Assembly: GCA_021844725.1 (NCBI GenBank)
Contig: JAKBSX010000213.1
Coordinates: forward strand, 1 to 5,928
DNA length: 5,928 bases
DNA from: Actinomycetes bacterium
Lineage (GTDB): Bacteria; Actinomycetota; Acidimicrobiia; Acidimicrobiales; Acidimicrobiaceae
Direction: 5' to 3'
Positions within the stretch are counted from its first letter, which is position 1. Every line of letters starts with the position of its first letter. The position numbers were made by a program, and so were the translations under genes. Under the pieces are notes generated by a model. That model was not told where the DNA came from. It searched no databases and worked only from the letters and a program-made list of their open reading frames with translations. Below, in pieces: positions 5,556-5,928 of this stretch.

Positions 5556-5928
5556 TTAGAAGAGGTTCTTGAACCAGCTGCCGACTGTGCCAAAGAAGCC
5601 TTGTATAGCCGAGCTGATTTCACTAGCTGTGTATCCTGCTGCCTTCAATATGTTTCCGATCGTCTGCTGTGCCAGACCAAATACATTGCTCAAGGCCGAT
5701 GTGACTTGGCTGGCTGTATAGCCAATTGATTGCAAAATGTTAGCAACACCCTGCGCAGTTTGACCAAATACAGATGATAACGTCCTCGCGATAGTATCGA
5801 CAGAGTAGTTCAGGCCCTGCAGGATGCTTGCAACCTGGTTTGCCGATTGCTGGTACACGCTCTGAAGCGCACCTGCGATCTGGTTTGCTGAGTAGTTCAG
5901 GCCCTGCAGGATGCTTGCAACCTGGTTT
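5556..5928 (-). CDS. Tandem 29-residue helical repeat protein, C-terminal part (5' end off the window)
   Basis: The frame is open from the stop (5556-5558) to the window edge, giving the last 123 residues. A GTG at 5856-5858 is an internal Val codon rather than a start, because the repeats continue upstream of it in the same frame. The visible protein consists of four repeats of 29 residues with approximate consensus x-x-V-A-x-I-L-Q-x-x-x-Y-[ST]-A-x-Q-I-x-x-A-L-x-x-V-[FY]-x-x-x-A. They are followed by a short aromatic cap ending SWFKNLF. Each unit looks like two short amphipathic helices, so a helical solenoid is likely. The two most N-terminal visible units share 39 identical bases. There is no Cys and very little charge; Gln, Ser, Ala and Asn dominate, suggesting a surface, secreted or scaffold role. 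I know no enzymatic function for such repeats, and the N-terminal domain is not visible. The gene converges on the mobile-element remnants. Confidence 0.78.
   Translation of the reverse strand, partial: NQVASILQGLNYSANQIAGALQSVYQQSANQVASILQGLNYSVDTIARTLSSVFGQTAQGVANILQSIGYTASQVTSALSNVFGLAQQTIGNILKAAGYTASEISSAIQGFFGTVGSWFKNLF
5803..5928. repeat. Exact 39-nt repeat at 87-nt period, running to the window edge
   Basis: Positions 5803-5841 and 5890-5928 are identical, offset by exactly 87 nt (29 codons). The second copy ends at the last base of the window. The intervening 48 nt is far more diverged from the matching part of the next unit, so identity covers only one half of the repeat. A shorter half-unit match, CTGGTTTGC at 5835 and 5880, is offset by 45 nt (15 codons). 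Confidence 0.85.

Noticed and set aside
5556..5858. GTG at 5856-5858 as the start of the repeat gene
   Set aside because: The frame stays open and the same repeat continues upstream to the window edge, so the GTG is an internal Val codon.
5803..5928. CRISPR-like direct repeats
   Set aside because: The repeats lie in frame within an open coding sequence at a multiple of three, and the intervening sequence is itself a diverged repeat half rather than a spacer.

Overview
This 5.9-kb window has a mid-range G+C content (about half, judged by eye). It looks like a fragment of a bacterial chromosome, most likely actinobacterial. The alcohol dehydrogenase, the short NfeD plus slipin pair and the integrase wording around its H-E-L-R-H box all read like actinobacterial family members. 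The moderate G+C would suit a group such as the Acidimicrobiia, but that placement is inference from family resemblance.

Layout, left to right. Positions 1-1474 hold no convincing intact gene. There is one doubtful open frame (258-650), then stretches that look like protein but are broken by stops and frame changes up to about 1168, then a promoter/leader region. Positions 1475-2527 encode an intact zinc-dependent medium-chain alcohol dehydrogenase with an excellent ribosome binding site, apparently transcribed alone. Positions 2528-3224 are mostly non-coding, with a doubtful beta-rich open frame (2632-2943) whose end overlaps a 28-nt near-palindrome. Positions 3261-4699 form a translationally coupled two-gene operon: a short NfeD-like membrane protein and a stomatin/slipin-type SPFH protein. 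Proteins of these two families cooperate in organising membrane microdomains. Positions 4744-5394 are a small graveyard of mobile DNA: a tyrosine-recombinase pseudogene truncated at its N-terminus and frameshifted, followed within about 12 nt by the 3' end of an IS3-family transposase. A very strong hairpin (5491-5533) then marks the end of a minus-strand gene (5556-5928, 5' end beyond the window). That gene encodes a protein of tandem 29-residue helical repeats.

The window may be a complete short contig. Its first nine bases equal the 3' end of a common Illumina adapter, and its last 39 bases are an exact copy of a block 87 nt earlier, where an assembler could stall.

The intact genes are an independent redox enzyme and a membrane-organising pair. 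I see no defence system, CRISPR array, tRNA, rRNA or biosynthetic cluster. The least conventional item is the 29-residue repeat protein. The most informative history is the eroded mobile DNA lying directly downstream of the NfeD-SPFH operon.
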